Shown here piece after piece: positions 5,722 to 5,909 of a stretch of DNA of 5,909 nucleotides. The stretch's first letter is position 1. Every line of letters starts with the position of its first letter. A program made the translations under genes and the position numbers. This DNA is from Candidatus Avacholeplasma faecigallinarum (GTDB taxonomy: Bacteria; Bacillota_I; Bacilli_A; Acholeplasmatales; Anaeroplasmataceae): NCBI GenBank assembly GCA_018715825.1, contig DVKU01000007.1, positions 1-5,909 of the forward strand. Reading direction: 5' to 3'. A model generated the notes under the pieces. That model was not told where the DNA came from. It was given only the letters and a program-made list of their open reading frames with translations, and ran no database searches.

Positions 5722-5909
5722 CTATATTAAAAAAAATAACAACATACATAATATAAAGCAAATTAAATCACATAATAGCCCTATAGGGTATGCATGACGT
5801 GTCTTTTTAATACCAACATATCCAAAATATAAACCCATAACATAAATAGTAGTATCACTTCCACCCTGTAAAACACTTGACACTAATCCTGCCTTGCTAT
5901 CTACTCCAT
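5722..5909 (-). CDS. spmB: Spore maturation protein B, C-terminal part; begins outside the window
   Basis: A frame open from the window edge (first full codon at 5907) ends at a TAG at 5722-5724, giving 61 residues. It contains GSDTTIYVMGLYFGYVGIKKTRHAYPIGL, read here as GSDTTIYVM, then LYFGYVGIKKTRHA, which is the typical C-terminal signature of SpmB (family pattern: T-T-x-Y, VYFG-VGIKK-RHA). A hydrophobic helix of about 18 residues at the very end is a membrane segment. SpmB is a membrane protein of the nucleoside-recognition/Gate fold which, with SpmA, is needed for dehydration of the spore core in Bacillus. In the Bacillus genome spmB is likewise followed by the rluB-type gene, 72 bp downstream here. 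No terminator is seen after the stop, so read-through into rluB is possible. Two bases at the window edge belong to the preceding codon. Confidence 0.92.
   Translation of the reverse strand, partial: GVDSKAGLVSSVLQGGSDTTIYVMGLYFGYVGIKKTRHAYPIGLLCDLICFILCMLLFFLI

Noticed and set aside
5468..5797. Plus-strand open frame of 109 codons across the rluB 5' end
   Set aside because: It is antisense to rluB and the spmB 3' end, and its second half is a Lys/Asn/Ile run from AT-rich DNA. No family resemblance.
1..5909. Mobile elements, CRISPR arrays, tRNA/rRNA genes, riboswitches, stop-codon recoding
   Set aside because: I looked for direct and inverted repeats, transposase-like proteins, repeat-spacer patterns, structured leaders and in-frame TGA, and saw none that stand up.

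Overview
The window reads as one stretch of an AT-rich, low-GC Gram-positive (Firmicutes/Bacillota) chromosome. All genes lie on the minus strand, so transcription runs from position 5909 towards position 1. Three things point to an endospore former: a spore maturation protein B fragment at the high-coordinate end, a SpoVIF-like sporulation protein near the low-coordinate end, and housekeeping neighbours whose order (spmB-rluB, then cmk/rpsA-der-gpsA) is the one known from Bacillus-type genomes. Trp is encoded by TGG and all stops seen are TAA or TAG, so there is no sign of a UGA-Trp code. I cannot name the genus; an uncultured gut-type member of the Bacilli/Erysipelotrichia side is an inference only.

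Layout in transcription order: spmB (3' end only, 5909-5722); a 72-bp gap holding a good sigma-A-type promoter candidate; rluB (pseudouridine synthase, 5649-4909); a fused cytidylate kinase-ribosomal protein S1 gene (4865-2841); der/engA (2821-1517); gpsA (1496-495); a small spoVIF-like gene (452-213); and the start of a DegV-family gene (202-1, running off the window). The gaps after rluB are 43, 19, 20, 42 and 10 bp. I see no convincing Rho-independent terminator anywhere, so the set looks like one operon, perhaps with an extra promoter in front of rluB. No gap exceeds 300 bp.

The operon links 23S rRNA modification, CMP recycling, mRNA binding by the ribosome, 50S assembly (Der), phospholipid precursor synthesis (GpsA) and fatty-acid handling (DegV) with spore formation.

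I find no new defence, mobile or RNA system here; the window is mostly conserved core. The most interesting points are the CMK-S1 fusion and, at its junction, a well-spaced Shine-Dalgarno plus ATG that would let free S1 be made from the same message. Next is the rluB promoter, placed so close to the gene that it implies a very short leader and a GTG start.
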